Translations under genes and position numbers: made by a program
Assembly (NCBI GenBank): GCA_017405465.1
Contig: JAFRAJ010000061.1
Location: forward strand, 36,808-100,807
Direction: 5' to 3'
DNA from: Oscillospiraceae bacterium
GTDB lineage: Bacteria > Bacillota > Clostridia > Oscillospirales > Ruminococcaceae
Length of the DNA: 64,000 nucleotides
The notes under the pieces: model-generated
The model's database searches: none
What the model saw: only the letters and a program-made list of their open reading frames with translations
What the model was told of the DNA's origin: nothing
Part shown: positions 50,898 to 59,821 of the stretch, in pieces
Position numbering within the stretch: the first letter of the stretch is position 1
How the letters are laid out: each line of letters begins with the position of its first letter

Positions 50898-52049
50898 ATG
50901 CGCCAGAGGCTGATTTACATACTCAAACACAACGCATTTATTCAGAAAATGTACCGTGTCATTATGAGCTTTGTGTTCAAAGTTTTAGGCGCATTTCTTC
51001 CGACAGATGATAAGCTTGTGATTTTTGTTTCCTTTATGGGTATGGGATTCAATGACAGCCCCAAAGCGATTTATGACTACATGCAGAGTCACTCTGCGTA
51101 CAAAGGATATCGTTGTGTGTGGGCTTTCGAGCATCCGGAGAAATATCCTGAGCTTGAAACAGTAAAGATCGACTCTTTTGCATACTTCAAGACTGCGCTG
51201 AAAGCCAAATACTGGATCACAAACACGAATATTGAGCGTGGCCTAAAGTTTAAAAAACGTTCTCAGGTCTATCTGAACACATGGCATGGTATTGCTCTCA
51301 AGCATATCGGAAATGACTGCCCTGGTCGTAAAGACTATAACTTCGATACGGTTGATCACCTGGTCGTCTCCGGTGACCATGACGAAAAGGTATGGAAGAG
51401 CGCATTTAACGCGGATGAGAGGACCTATCTCCGCTGCGGTATGCCAAGGAACGAAGAACTGTGGCTGGCGACAGAGGATCGTAAGAAGGATCTGCGGGAA
51501 AAGCTGGGATTGCCGAATGATAAGAAGGTCATCCTCTATGCTCCTACATGGCGCGAGAGCACTGACGGCGGTAAGAGCTACGAGATCAAGCCACCGATAC
51601 ATTTTGATGTGTGGAAGAAAGAGCTGGGCGATGAGTTTGTAGTGCTCTTCCGGGCTCATCATCAGACCACAAAGGTTCTCGGTGTTCAATACGATGAATT
51701 TGTCAGAGACGCTTCAGATTATCCAGCTGTTAATGATCTCATGATAGCTTCAGACATGCTCATCACTGACTATAGTGCTATAGCATTTGATTACGCTGTG
51801 CTGTGTAAGCCAATGTTTATCTACGCCTATGACTACGAGATATACTTGGCTGAGCGTGGAACCTATTTCGACATAGATGATCGGTATCCGAACAAGAGCT
51901 GCAGGACAGAGGACGAACTGCTGACACGGATTAAGGGTATTGACTACACTGCCGAGTGCGCAAATACGAGGCGGTTCCGCGATGAGTTTATTCAATACGG
52001 AATCGGTGCTACCGAAGCATGCGTGAAGGCTGAGTTTGGGAGAAGTTGA
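50898..52049 (+). CDS. TagF/TagB-like polyol-phosphate transferase
   Basis: A 383-residue CDP-glycerol glycerophosphotransferase-family protein. Motifs: SFMGMGFNDSPKAIYDYM, KAKYWITNTN, LNTWHGIALKHIGND with the catalytic histidine, YAPTWRES, VVLFRAHH, and SDMLITDYSAIAFDYA plus FIYAYDYE. It transfers polyol phosphate from a CDP-polyol to a glycan or glycerol-phosphate acceptor. It starts four bases after the SDR-cytidylyltransferase fusion, which probably makes its donor. Arginine codons are often CGT/CGC here, unlike the AGA/AGG-rich first glycan locus, hinting at separate ancestry. Confidence 0.9.
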   Translation: MRQRLIYILKHNAFIQKMYRVIMSFVFKVLGAFLPTDDKLVIFVSFMGMGFNDSPKAIYDYMQSHSAYKGYRCVWAFEHPEKYPELETVKIDSFAYFKTALKAKYWITNTNIERGLKFKKRSQVYLNTWHGIALKHIGNDCPGRKDYNFDTVDHLVVSGDHDEKVWKSAFNADERTYLRCGMPRNEELWLATEDRKKDLREKLGLPNDKKVILYAPTWRESTDGGKSYEIKPPIHFDVWKKELGDEFVVLFRAHHQTTKVLGVQYDEFVRDASDYPAVNDLMIASDMLITDYSAIAFDYAVLCKPMFIYAYDYEIYLAERGTYFDIDDRYPNKSCRTEDELLTRIKGIDYTAECANTRRFRDEFIQYGIGATEACVKAEFGRS

Positions 52050-52050
52050 T

Positions 52051-53259
52051 ATGCGGGTATTGATTTATATGGGCGGCGGGTTTGATACATATGGGCCGTC
52101 CAGACATTTATATCATGCGCTAATCGAAGATTTGCTCCTTCAGGGGCATACTGTTCATTTGATAGAGAATCATTCTACTGGAACTGATCCAGATGCACCG
52201 GATGACCTACTTGCATTTAGCAACTTCTCTTATGAAACAGTATCCTCCTCGCAAGTCGAGAAAAAAGCCTTCGTAAAACGCTATCTCACAGGCGTGAAGT
52301 ATTGCTTTGATTGTATTCCGGTGTTCAAAAAGCAAAAGGACTTTGATGTAATGATGGTGCAATCCTGCCCATGGGCACCGTTTGCGGTTTCATTTGCAAA
52401 GAAGTATGTAAAGATTCCGACAGTGTGGAACATTCAAGATATGTTTCCTGGCGCTTCAATTGCAAATGGCGTAATGGATAAAAAGTGGATGCAGAACTTC
52501 TTCTATCGCTTTCATAAGATTGCCTATAAGAAGGCTGATCACATCTCAGTTATTTCTGAGGACATGAAGCAGAAGGTTATAGAACAAGGTGTAGCACCTG
52601 ATCAGATTACTGTAGTCCCTGACTGGTATGACGATAAGAGTGTTAAAGAAATTCCTTGGGAAGAAAACCTCTTTGTAAAGAAATACGATATGCGTAAGGA
52701 CATTTTTTATGTCCAATATGCAGGAACCATGGGCTTTAACTTTGACTACCGCATGGTGATCAAGGTTGCACAGCTTCTTAAAGATCAAAAAGATATCGTA
52801 TTCCAGATGATTGGCTTTGGCAGCCAGAAAGATGATTTCATGAATGCTGTGAAGGAAGCCAGACTTGATAACATTGTTTTTCTTCCCCTAGAGCCACAGG
52901 AAATGGTGCCCCATGTTTATAGTGCCTGTTCTGTTTGCCTCATTCCGTTGCCAAGAGGAGTTATTGGGAATTCTGTACCGAGTAAAGCAGGTTTGCTGAT
53001 GGCATGCCACCGGGTAATCGTGAATTCTGTTGACGAGGATTCTGATTATTATCAGATGTTTGAACGTGAGCAGATCGGGATATCTGCGTCAAATACAGAC
53101 CCGGAAGCTGTAGCAGCTGCAATTCTTAAAATGAGGAGCAATCCGGAATTACGGGAGCAATATGCGGAGAATGCAAAAAAGTTCAGCTTAGGCTTCTATT
53201 CAAGAACGGTGAATACACAAAAGCATATAGATTTGCTGGCCAAGATGGCCAGAGAATAA
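52051..53259 (+). CDS. Family 4-like glycosyltransferase
   Basis: A 402-residue GT-B enzyme. N-terminal half: VLIYMGGGFDTYGPSRHLYH and VWNIQDMFPGASIANG. Donor half: ITVVPDWYDDKSVKEIPW, FYVQYAGTMGFNFDYRMV, VFQMIGFGSQKDDF and IPLPRGVIGNSVPSKAGLLMA, the family's ExxAxGxP-like region. QDMFPGASIANG resembles N-acetyl-hexosamine transferases of the WbuB type. ATG at 52051 has GGGAGAAG at good spacing; the in-frame extension to 52036 overlaps the TagF-like gene. Sugar unknown. Confidence 0.85.
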   Translation: MRVLIYMGGGFDTYGPSRHLYHALIEDLLLQGHTVHLIENHSTGTDPDAPDDLLAFSNFSYETVSSSQVEKKAFVKRYLTGVKYCFDCIPVFKKQKDFDVMMVQSCPWAPFAVSFAKKYVKIPTVWNIQDMFPGASIANGVMDKKWMQNFFYRFHKIAYKKADHISVISEDMKQKVIEQGVAPDQITVVPDWYDDKSVKEIPWEENLFVKKYDMRKDIFYVQYAGTMGFNFDYRMVIKVAQLLKDQKDIVFQMIGFGSQKDDFMNAVKEARLDNIVFLPLEPQEMVPHVYSACSVCLIPLPRGVIGNSVPSKAGLLMACHRVIVNSVDEDSDYYQMFEREQIGISASNTDPEAVAAAILKMRSNPELREQYAENAKKFSLGFYSRTVNTQKHIDLLAKMARE

Positions 53260-53274
53260 GAACTGGAGAAGACA

Positions 53275-54366
53275 GTGAAAGTTTTGTTATTGGGCTTCGG
53301 TAAAATCGCATATATGCCCTATATGAACTTCTATCTAAATGCGCTCGAGAATAGAGATGACACACGGATTGAACTGATTTATTGGGATCGCGACGGTATG
53401 CCAGACGCTGAGGTACCTAAACAGATCAGCAAAGCGTATAAGTTTGAGGCTCATCTGGAAGAACAATTGCCCTTTCAGAAAAAACTAAAGTTTTTTGTAA
53501 GATATAGATCATTTGCGTTAAGGGTTCTTAGAAAAAACTGTTACGACAGAATAATTGTTTTACACACCACCCCTGGCCTTACTTTGCTAGATTATCTGAG
53601 CCGACATTACAAAGGGAAGTATGTGTTAGATTTCCGAGATATTTCGTATGAATATATTCCGGTTTATCGGAAACTAGTAGCGAGGCTATCCCGTAATGCG
53701 GCATGTACTTTTGTAAGTTCAAACGCATTCAGAAAGTTCTTGCCTAGCCAGGATGAGATATATACTATACATAACTATTTGGAAGACTCTCTGAATCACG
53801 TTGGTTTGCGCAGTGATGCAGCAAGAGAACGAGAGATTATACGCGTAGGTTATTGGGGACTTGTACGGCAGGTTGATGTAAACAAAGCTGTCATGGACGC
53901 TTTGGGGAACGATCTGCGCTTTGAACTGCATTATTATGGGCGTATGCAGCAAGATGGCAGAGACATGGAAGAGTATGCACGGGCAAAGGGATATGAGAAC
54001 GTCATTTTCCATGGAGCATACATGCCAGAAGATCGATATGGATTTGCCTTAAAAACAGATTTGATTCATAACATTTATGATCTTGGCCACACCACGGGGA
54101 ATGCTATGGGTAATAAATACTACGATGGAGTGATATTCGAGATTCCGCAGATTTGTACTGAAGGTTCACACATGGGGGACGTAGTCACGGAAAGACAAGT
54201 CGGTATAACGATTGATTTACATGATGCCCATATCGCTGATAAGCTTTGGAACTACTATAATGGTTTAGATTGGGAAGCCTTTCAACAAAACTGTATGGCA
54301 GCACTAGAAATATTCTTGACAGAGCAAAATAGAACGAAGCAGAGATTAATGAAGTTTTTCGGATGA
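53275..54366 (+). CDS. Glycosyltransferase-like protein (GT-B)
   Basis: A 363-residue protein starting with GTG at 53275 behind GGAGAAG. It opens VLLLGFGKIAYMPYMNFYL and has LDFRDISYEYIPVYRKL, IRVGYWGLVRQVDVNKAV, ELHYYGRMQQDGR, NVIFHGAYMPEDRYGFA and YYDGVIFEIPQICTEG, which match the C-terminal half of family 4-type enzymes (phosphate-binding strand and EIP/GxP loop). The first half is poorly conserved. It overlaps the next glycosyltransferase by four bases (ATGA). AT-rich codon use. Substrate unknown. Confidence 0.75.
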   Translation: MKVLLLGFGKIAYMPYMNFYLNALENRDDTRIELIYWDRDGMPDAEVPKQISKAYKFEAHLEEQLPFQKKLKFFVRYRSFALRVLRKNCYDRIIVLHTTPGLTLLDYLSRHYKGKYVLDFRDISYEYIPVYRKLVARLSRNAACTFVSSNAFRKFLPSQDEIYTIHNYLEDSLNHVGLRSDAAREREIIRVGYWGLVRQVDVNKAVMDALGNDLRFELHYYGRMQQDGRDMEEYARAKGYENVIFHGAYMPEDRYGFALKTDLIHNIYDLGHTTGNAMGNKYYDGVIFEIPQICTEGSHMGDVVTERQVGITIDLHDAHIADKLWNYYNGLDWEAFQQNCMAALEIFLTEQNRTKQRLMKFFG

Positions 54367-55556
54367 CGCAGGAGGAGCTAATATTGCTGATTGATTATGT
54401 TTCCAGTGCGATGGACGCTCGTGACTTTGAGGATCTGTTCCGTGATACGGATAGAATGCCTGGCCAACAAGCACAAAAATATAACAGGTTGATGATTCAG
54501 GGGATTGCAGGAAATGATGTTGAAGTCCACGCAATAACTGGACTACCGGTGACCAGCAGTAACTGCAAAAAGAAGTATCTTAGTGCATCCCGCAGAATTG
54601 ATGGCAATATCATCTATCAATACGGTTCTGTATTAAACATCCGAGGCATCAAGAATCTATGGCAGATGATTTCCTCCTATCGATCAGTAATCAAGGATAC
54701 TAAGATGGGCCAGACAGCCGTTGTCTGTGATGTGCTTAATGCATCCGTAGCCTATGGGGCTTCCCTAGCAGCGAAAAGAAAGAATATTCCGTGCATCGGT
54801 ATAGTTACTGATCTGCCAGAATTAATGGTCACAGGCACCCGGAAGAGCCACGTTAGGCTTGTAAGGAAGGTGTTGGAGAACTGTACAGGATATATTCCAT
54901 TGACGGAAGCAATGGATAAAGCAATCAATCCCAATCATAAGCCTTATGAAGTCGTAGAAGGGTTATGCGACGTAAATATGCGATTGGCTGAGAAAAAAGT
55001 CGTGAGAGGTGTTCGCAAATGTATGTATGCGGGCCTCCTTGATACCAGATACGGTGTGAAAGCTATGGTGGATGGCTTCTTACTTGCAAAAGTACCCAAT
55101 GTTGAACTTCATATATACGGAAAAGGACCATATGTCGATGAGTTAAAAGAAATAGCAAATTCACATCGAGATGTCATTTACCACGGTGTGGTTATGAATG
55201 ATGAGGTTGTCTCATCAGAATTGGAAGCTTCACTATTAATCAATCCGCGTCCGACTAATGAGGAATTCACGAAGTATTCCTTCCCCTCAAAGAATATGGA
55301 GTACATGGCGAGTGGGACTCCGGTATTGACAACTAAACTGCCGGGAATGCCAGAAGACTATTATCCCTACGTTTTTCTTATTGAAGATGAAAGCGAAGAA
55401 GGTATGGCAAAAGCGTATCGAGATATTTTAGGGAAGACAGATGAAGAATTATCTCAAAAAGGAAAGCAAGCGAAACAGTTTGTTCTTACAAAGAAAAATA
55501 ACGTAGCTCAAGCAAAAAAAGTAATTAGCTTGATTGAAAATCAGATAAAAATATGA
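54363..55556 (+). CDS. Family 4 glycosyltransferase
   Basis: A 397-residue GT-B enzyme. Donor-half motifs: KCMYAGLLDTRYGVKAMVDGF, NVELHIYGKGPYVDELKE, VIYHGVVMNDEVVSSEL, LLINPRPTNEEFTKYSFPSKNMEYMASG (the EX7E-like region, read in pieces) and PVLTTKLPGMPEDYYPYVF. The N-terminal half has AKRKNIPCIGIVTDLPELMV. Start and upstream stop overlap (ATGA). Similar proteins occur in Firmicute capsule loci just before the Wzy gene, as here. Sugar unknown. Confidence 0.87.
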   Translation: MTQEELILLIDYVSSAMDARDFEDLFRDTDRMPGQQAQKYNRLMIQGIAGNDVEVHAITGLPVTSSNCKKKYLSASRRIDGNIIYQYGSVLNIRGIKNLWQMISSYRSVIKDTKMGQTAVVCDVLNASVAYGASLAAKRKNIPCIGIVTDLPELMVTGTRKSHVRLVRKVLENCTGYIPLTEAMDKAINPNHKPYEVVEGLCDVNMRLAEKKVVRGVRKCMYAGLLDTRYGVKAMVDGFLLAKVPNVELHIYGKGPYVDELKEIANSHRDVIYHGVVMNDEVVSSELEASLLINPRPTNEEFTKYSFPSKNMEYMASGTPVLTTKLPGMPEDYYPYVFLIEDESEEGMAKAYRDILGKTDEELSQKGKQAKQFVLTKKNNVAQAKKVISLIENQIKI

Positions 55557-55576
55557 CTTGGGCGTGAGGTGTAGAA

Positions 55577-56737
55577 GTGCCACAAATACTTTTCATGCTC
55601 TATACTACAGGAGCAATAAATCAGATATATGGAATGCTTGCTTTAGGAGTATTGGTTATTGTCGTGTGGCAATGGATGCGAAAAGGAAGAGCTTTCATTA
55701 ATGGACTGTCCTCTCAAGCCATGCTGACAATGGTTGCTTTTTGCTTTCTGTATTTTGCTATCGGAGAGCATACTATTCCTGGTTTTTTATATTACTTTGT
55801 TTGTCCGCTACTTGCTTATGCAACAGGGTGGGTGACTGTAGAATCTGGAAAGAATAGACCAGAAGAGATTGTTAAGTATTCAGTGTATTTTATGCTGGTG
55901 GGATACGCTCTGCATGCATTACTTAATTATTTATCTAATATTGGGCATCTACGATGGCAGCTTACTGATTTCTTTACAGGTGAATACGCCGGTGCAACTG
56001 GAAGCGGCTGCATAAACACGTTGGTTCTTTCTTTGTCAATGTATTTCATATTTCTCGAAAAAAACAAAATTTTGAAAACAGCTGGAATAATCGCAAGCTT
56101 CATTTCCTTAATGTACGCATTATTATTGGGAACAAGAGCGCAGTTCCTAATTCTATTTGTGGTTTCTGTGCTATTCCTTTTTTTCTATCTTAAAGAAACG
56201 TATGGAAGAACAGGAGTCATTAGATTAGCAATTGTTCTAATTGTATTTGTTGGAGCATACTTATTCCTTTACAATCGGAATATTTTTGGTATTCGGACAT
56301 ATGTGGATACATCCAATCTAATTGAAAGGTACCAGTATGGAGCTGATTTGGACAGAGCGGATAATTATAGATTCAGCAGTATTCTTCGCGGCCTTAGCTT
56401 GATGTTTGAGCATCCATTTGGAGGATTAAAAAGCACGAAGTATTATCATAATATGTGGCTGGATATTGGACGTGTGGCGGGCATTCTCCCCTTTTTGTGT
56501 ATGCTGGTTTATACGATCGTCATCAATGTTCACCTGTTCCGAATTGTTTCCAGTAAGGAGATAGAAGCTGATTTTAAATATCTTTTGTTCTGTGTCTATC
56601 TCGGAACACAAATCAACTTCTTTTTTGAGCCAATACTTGAAGGGTTGATGGGATTCTTCCTTGTGTTTACTATCATTAACGGCATGGTTGAATATTATTA
56701 CCACAGAGTATTCTTACCACTAAAGCATAATCCATGA
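55577..56737 (+). CDS. Wzy-type O-antigen/capsule polymerase
   Basis: A 386-residue integral membrane protein with about ten helices and a larger extracellular loop. GTRAQFLILFVVSVLFLF, then LDRADNYRFSSILRGLSLMFEHPFGG and HNMWLDIGRVAGILPFL match the O-antigen ligase/polymerase layout (GxR...R and HN.WLD motifs). It would link the repeat units exported by the flippase at 58497. The start is GTG at 55577 with a GAGGTG upstream. No sequence similarity to the EpsG polymerase at 38639 was apparent, which supports two distinct polymers. Confidence 0.85.
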   Translation: MPQILFMLYTTGAINQIYGMLALGVLVIVVWQWMRKGRAFINGLSSQAMLTMVAFCFLYFAIGEHTIPGFLYYFVCPLLAYATGWVTVESGKNRPEEIVKYSVYFMLVGYALHALLNYLSNIGHLRWQLTDFFTGEYAGATGSGCINTLVLSLSMYFIFLEKNKILKTAGIIASFISLMYALLLGTRAQFLILFVVSVLFLFFYLKETYGRTGVIRLAIVLIVFVGAYLFLYNRNIFGIRTYVDTSNLIERYQYGADLDRADNYRFSSILRGLSLMFEHPFGGLKSTKYYHNMWLDIGRVAGILPFLCMLVYTIVINVHLFRIVSSKEIEADFKYLLFCVYLGTQINFFFEPILEGLMGFFLVFTIINGMVEYYYHRVFLPLKHNP

Positions 56738-56765
56738 GTTAGGCATATTGAAACGGAGAATTATT

Positions 56766-57938
56766 ATGAGCGTGGTCTTTGTGTCAAATTACTTAAACCA
56801 TCATCAACTTCCTTTTTGCGAGGCAATGTTAAAAAAAACGAACGGACAGTTTTGGTTTGTTGCGACCATGCCAACTCCGGAAAACAGGATTAATATTGGT
56901 TACCATGATATGAATAAACACTATCCATTTGTAATATGTGCGTATGAGAGTGAAGAAGCTGAAAAAAAAGCTAAATCTCTAATAACTAACGCAGAAACAG
57001 TTATTGCTGGTTCAGCTCCAGAGGAATATCTTACAGACAGAATCAAAGAAGGACAGATCCTGTTTCGCTATTCTGAAAGACTGTACAAGCAAGGATATAT
57101 CTATCTTCTGGCACCGAAGCGAATCAAGAAAATGCGAGTGCAGCATTTAGTCAACCGAAACAAACCGGTTTATATGCTCTGTGCCAGTTCATTTACCTCT
57201 GGTGACTTTGCCCTCAATGGAGCTTACAGGAACAAGTGCTTTAAATGGGGCTACTTTCCTGAAGTAAAAGAGCACGATTTGGATAGTCTATTCGAAAAAA
57301 AAAGAAATGGTCATAAGGTTTCCATCCTATGGGCTGGAAGGCTCATAGGATGGAAACATCCAGATGTTTCAATCCTAATCGCTGAGAAACTTATGGAGGA
57401 AGGTTTTGATTTCGACCTAACAATCATTGGTGATGGCGAAATGAAGGATGACTTAGAAAAGATGGTCATTAATAGTGGTTTACAGAATTATGTCCATTTG
57501 ATTGGATCGCTTCCACCGGAAGAAGTTCGGGAACATATGGAAGCATCTTCCATTTTTTTGTTCACAAGTGATTGCCAAGAAGGATGGGGTGCAGTGTTAA
57601 ATGAATCAATGAATAGCGGATGCGCTGTTATTGCCTCCGATGCTGTAGGATCTACTGGTTTTCTGGTTCATCATAACGAAAATGGCCTTACTTATAGAAA
57701 TGGTAACATAAATGACTTATATAGCAAGGTTAAAATGCTCGTGAAAGACAAAAAATTGACAGAAGATCTCGGTAAAGCGGCATATGAAACAATGGTTCAA
57801 ATGTGGAATCCAGAAACTGCTGCAGATAGATTTCTTGTGTTAAGTGAGGCGTTACAGGCTGGTGACGGTACGCCTTTTGCTGATGGACCTTGCAGTATTG
57901 CTCAAAGAAAATTCGGAGGTAAATTGTATATCAGTTGA
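56766..57938 (+). CDS. Family 4 glycosyltransferase
   Basis: A 390-residue GT-B enzyme. N-terminal: FVSNYLNHHQLPFCEAM. Donor half: VSILWAGRLIGWKHPDVSILIAEKL (in pieces), TIIGDGEMKDDLEKM, NYVHLIGSLPPEEVREHME and the EX7E motif TSDCQEGWGAVLNESMNSG. The acceptor half has ILFRYSERLYKQGY. ATG at 56766 lies behind CGGAGA; the extension to 56748 has no ribosome binding site. A short inverted repeat (ccatcctatgggct / agcctcccatagg-like) occurs near 57330-57356 by sequence chance. Sugar unknown; part of the second glycan operon. Confidence 0.88.
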   Translation: MSVVFVSNYLNHHQLPFCEAMLKKTNGQFWFVATMPTPENRINIGYHDMNKHYPFVICAYESEEAEKKAKSLITNAETVIAGSAPEEYLTDRIKEGQILFRYSERLYKQGYIYLLAPKRIKKMRVQHLVNRNKPVYMLCASSFTSGDFALNGAYRNKCFKWGYFPEVKEHDLDSLFEKKRNGHKVSILWAGRLIGWKHPDVSILIAEKLMEEGFDFDLTIIGDGEMKDDLEKMVINSGLQNYVHLIGSLPPEEVREHMEASSIFLFTSDCQEGWGAVLNESMNSGCAVIASDAVGSTGFLVHHNENGLTYRNGNINDLYSKVKMLVKDKKLTEDLGKAAYETMVQMWNPETAADRFLVLSEALQAGDGTPFADGPCSIAQRKFGGKLYIS

Positions 57939-57947
57939 GGTGTTTCT

Positions 57948-58475
57948 ATGTTTGATAAATTGGCTAAGATATTGCATTTGCGTGGAATAAAACGAAAATG
58001 GAACGTTTTCTTGATTAATAAGATATACGTTGGCGTTAATCCTAAACACTTCCCCAAAAAGGCAAAACTGTTGAACGAAATAGGTTGTTCGATTGGAGAA
58101 GGCACAAAAATAGTCGGACCAATTCATTTTTATCAACCTTTTTCTGTTGGAAAAGGGTGTTGGATTGGAAAAAACATGGTGATTAACGGTGATGGGACGG
58201 TATTGATAGGTGATAACTGCGACATAGCACCGGAAGTAACTTTTCTGACTGGCGGACATGCTATAGGTGATCATGAACGGCGTGCAGGAAAGGGAGAAAT
58301 ATACTCAATCAAAGTTGGTAATGGCTGTTGGATCGGTGCCCGTTCCACTTTGGTTGGTACCGTGGCAATAGGCGATGGCTCTGTAGTAGCAGCTTGCGCT
58401 TGTGTTGTTGACAACGTTAATAATGATATGCTTGTTGGTGGTGTTCCGGCGAAAACTATCAGGTATCTTGAATAG
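57948..58475 (+). CDS. Hexapeptide-repeat O-acyltransferase
   Basis: A 175-residue left-handed beta-helix enzyme of the serine acetyltransferase/maltose acetyltransferase type. Hexapeptide turns are visible in IGEGTKIVGPIHF, VGKGCWIGKNMVINGDGTVLIGDNCDIAPEV, and GNGCWIGARSTLVGTVAIGDGSVVAA (segments). The catalytic histidine is probably in TGGHAIGDHERR; the end VGGVPAKTIRYLE is typical. It would O-acetylate a sugar of the second polymer or act as the acetyltransferase for an amino sugar. It starts ten bases after the preceding glycosyltransferase. Confidence 0.9.
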   Translation: MFDKLAKILHLRGIKRKWNVFLINKIYVGVNPKHFPKKAKLLNEIGCSIGEGTKIVGPIHFYQPFSVGKGCWIGKNMVINGDGTVLIGDNCDIAPEVTFLTGGHAIGDHERRAGKGEIYSIKVGNGCWIGARSTLVGTVAIGDGSVVAACACVVDNVNNDMLVGGVPAKTIRYLE

Positions 58476-58496
58476 ACAGAATTTAGAGGGATACGA

Positions 58497-59798
58497 ATGT
58501 GCGAGATGCTTTTCTTTATAAAGAGAAGGTTATTAAACAATAAAGAGACTAAGAATGCGACCTGGATAATTGGCGGAAAAATCGCGCAGATGGTCTTGTC
58601 GTTTTTCGTGGGAGTATTAACTGCGAGATATCTTGGACCTGGTCAATACGGAATTATTAATTATGTGGCAGCTTATGTTGCTTTCTTCACATCCTTTTGC
58701 ACACTTGGAATTAGTTCAATCATCGTAAAAGAGTTTTCTGATGAGCCTGAAAAACAGGGAGAGACTATAGGCACTACACTTATATTGCGAGGGGCATCGA
58801 GTCTGCTTTCAGCTATTATGATTGTAGCTATTGTAGCAGTACTTGATCATAATGAGCCTACCACGATCGTTGTCGCGATTCTTTCTAGTATTGCTTTGTT
58901 TTTTCATGTCGCGGATACGTTTAATTACTGGTTTCAATCAAGATATCAATCAAAAGTGACTTCAATAGCAACGTTAATCGCTTATGCTGTCACTTCAGCA
59001 TATAGAATTGTCCTACTTGCTACAAATAGAAGCATAGAATGGTTTGCCTTTGCATCATCCATAGATTATCTCTGCATTGCTATAGTACTGTTTGCATCGT
59101 ACAAAAAATACAATGGACAGAAATTGAGATTTTCATGGATGGCGGCAAAAAGACTTCTTGGGAAAAGCTATCATTATATTCTTGCCGGAATGATGGTAGC
59201 TATATACGGACAGACCGATAAGATGATGCTGAAACAAATGCTGAGCGAGGAGGCGGTAGGGTATTATTCGTTGGCTTCGACGATCAACAATATGTGGGTG
59301 TTTGTTCTCGCAGCCATCATAGATTCAATCACACCTACAATTATTCAGCTGTTTAAGACTAATAAATTGATGTATGAAAGAAAAAACAGGCAACTGTATG
59401 CTATAGTCCTTTATACTTCCTTTGCTGTAGCTATTGGTTTTATGTTGCTTGGAAAATTGTTTATTAGAATTGTTTATGGAGAAGCCTACCTGAATGCTGT
59501 TGAACCACTCAAAATCATTTGTTGGTATACTGGGTTCTCATATTTGGGTGTTGCACGTAACGCTTGGATAGTTTGTGAAAATCAGCAAAAATATTTGAAA
59601 TTCATCACAGGTGGTGCAGCGATAGCAAATGTTTGTTTGAATCTTGTCCTGATACCACTTTGGGGAGCGTCAGGAGCTGCTGCAGCAAGTCTGATAACGC
59701 AAGTACTGACAGTAACGTTGATTCCATGGCTTATTAAAGATATTAGACCGAATGTGAAATTGATGATTGACGCATTTCTTTTGCGTGGGATTAAATGA
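58497..59798 (+). CDS. Oligosaccharide flippase (Wzx)
   Basis: A 433-residue protein with about twelve helices. Opening: KETKNATWIIGGKIAQMVLS and LTARYLGPGQYGIINYVAAY; then DKMMLKQMLSEEAVGYYSLA, YLGVARNAWIVCENQQKYLK and LWGASGAAAASLITQ. It belongs to the same family as the flippase at 27768 and matches it along its length, but lies in a different operon and is AT-richer. Together with the Wzy at 55577 and the initiator at 47844 it forms a full Wzx/Wzy set for the second polymer. AGAGGG lies six bases before ATG at 58497. Confidence 0.92.
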   Translation: MCEMLFFIKRRLLNNKETKNATWIIGGKIAQMVLSFFVGVLTARYLGPGQYGIINYVAAYVAFFTSFCTLGISSIIVKEFSDEPEKQGETIGTTLILRGASSLLSAIMIVAIVAVLDHNEPTTIVVAILSSIALFFHVADTFNYWFQSRYQSKVTSIATLIAYAVTSAYRIVLLATNRSIEWFAFASSIDYLCIAIVLFASYKKYNGQKLRFSWMAAKRLLGKSYHYILAGMMVAIYGQTDKMMLKQMLSEEAVGYYSLASTINNMWVFVLAAIIDSITPTIIQLFKTNKLMYERKNRQLYAIVLYTSFAVAIGFMLLGKLFIRIVYGEAYLNAVEPLKIICWYTGFSYLGVARNAWIVCENQQKYLKFITGGAAIANVCLNLVLIPLWGASGAAAASLITQVLTVTLIPWLIKDIRPNVKLMIDAFLLRGIK

Positions 59799-59821
59799 AA
59801 ACTACGGGAGATAATTAACTA

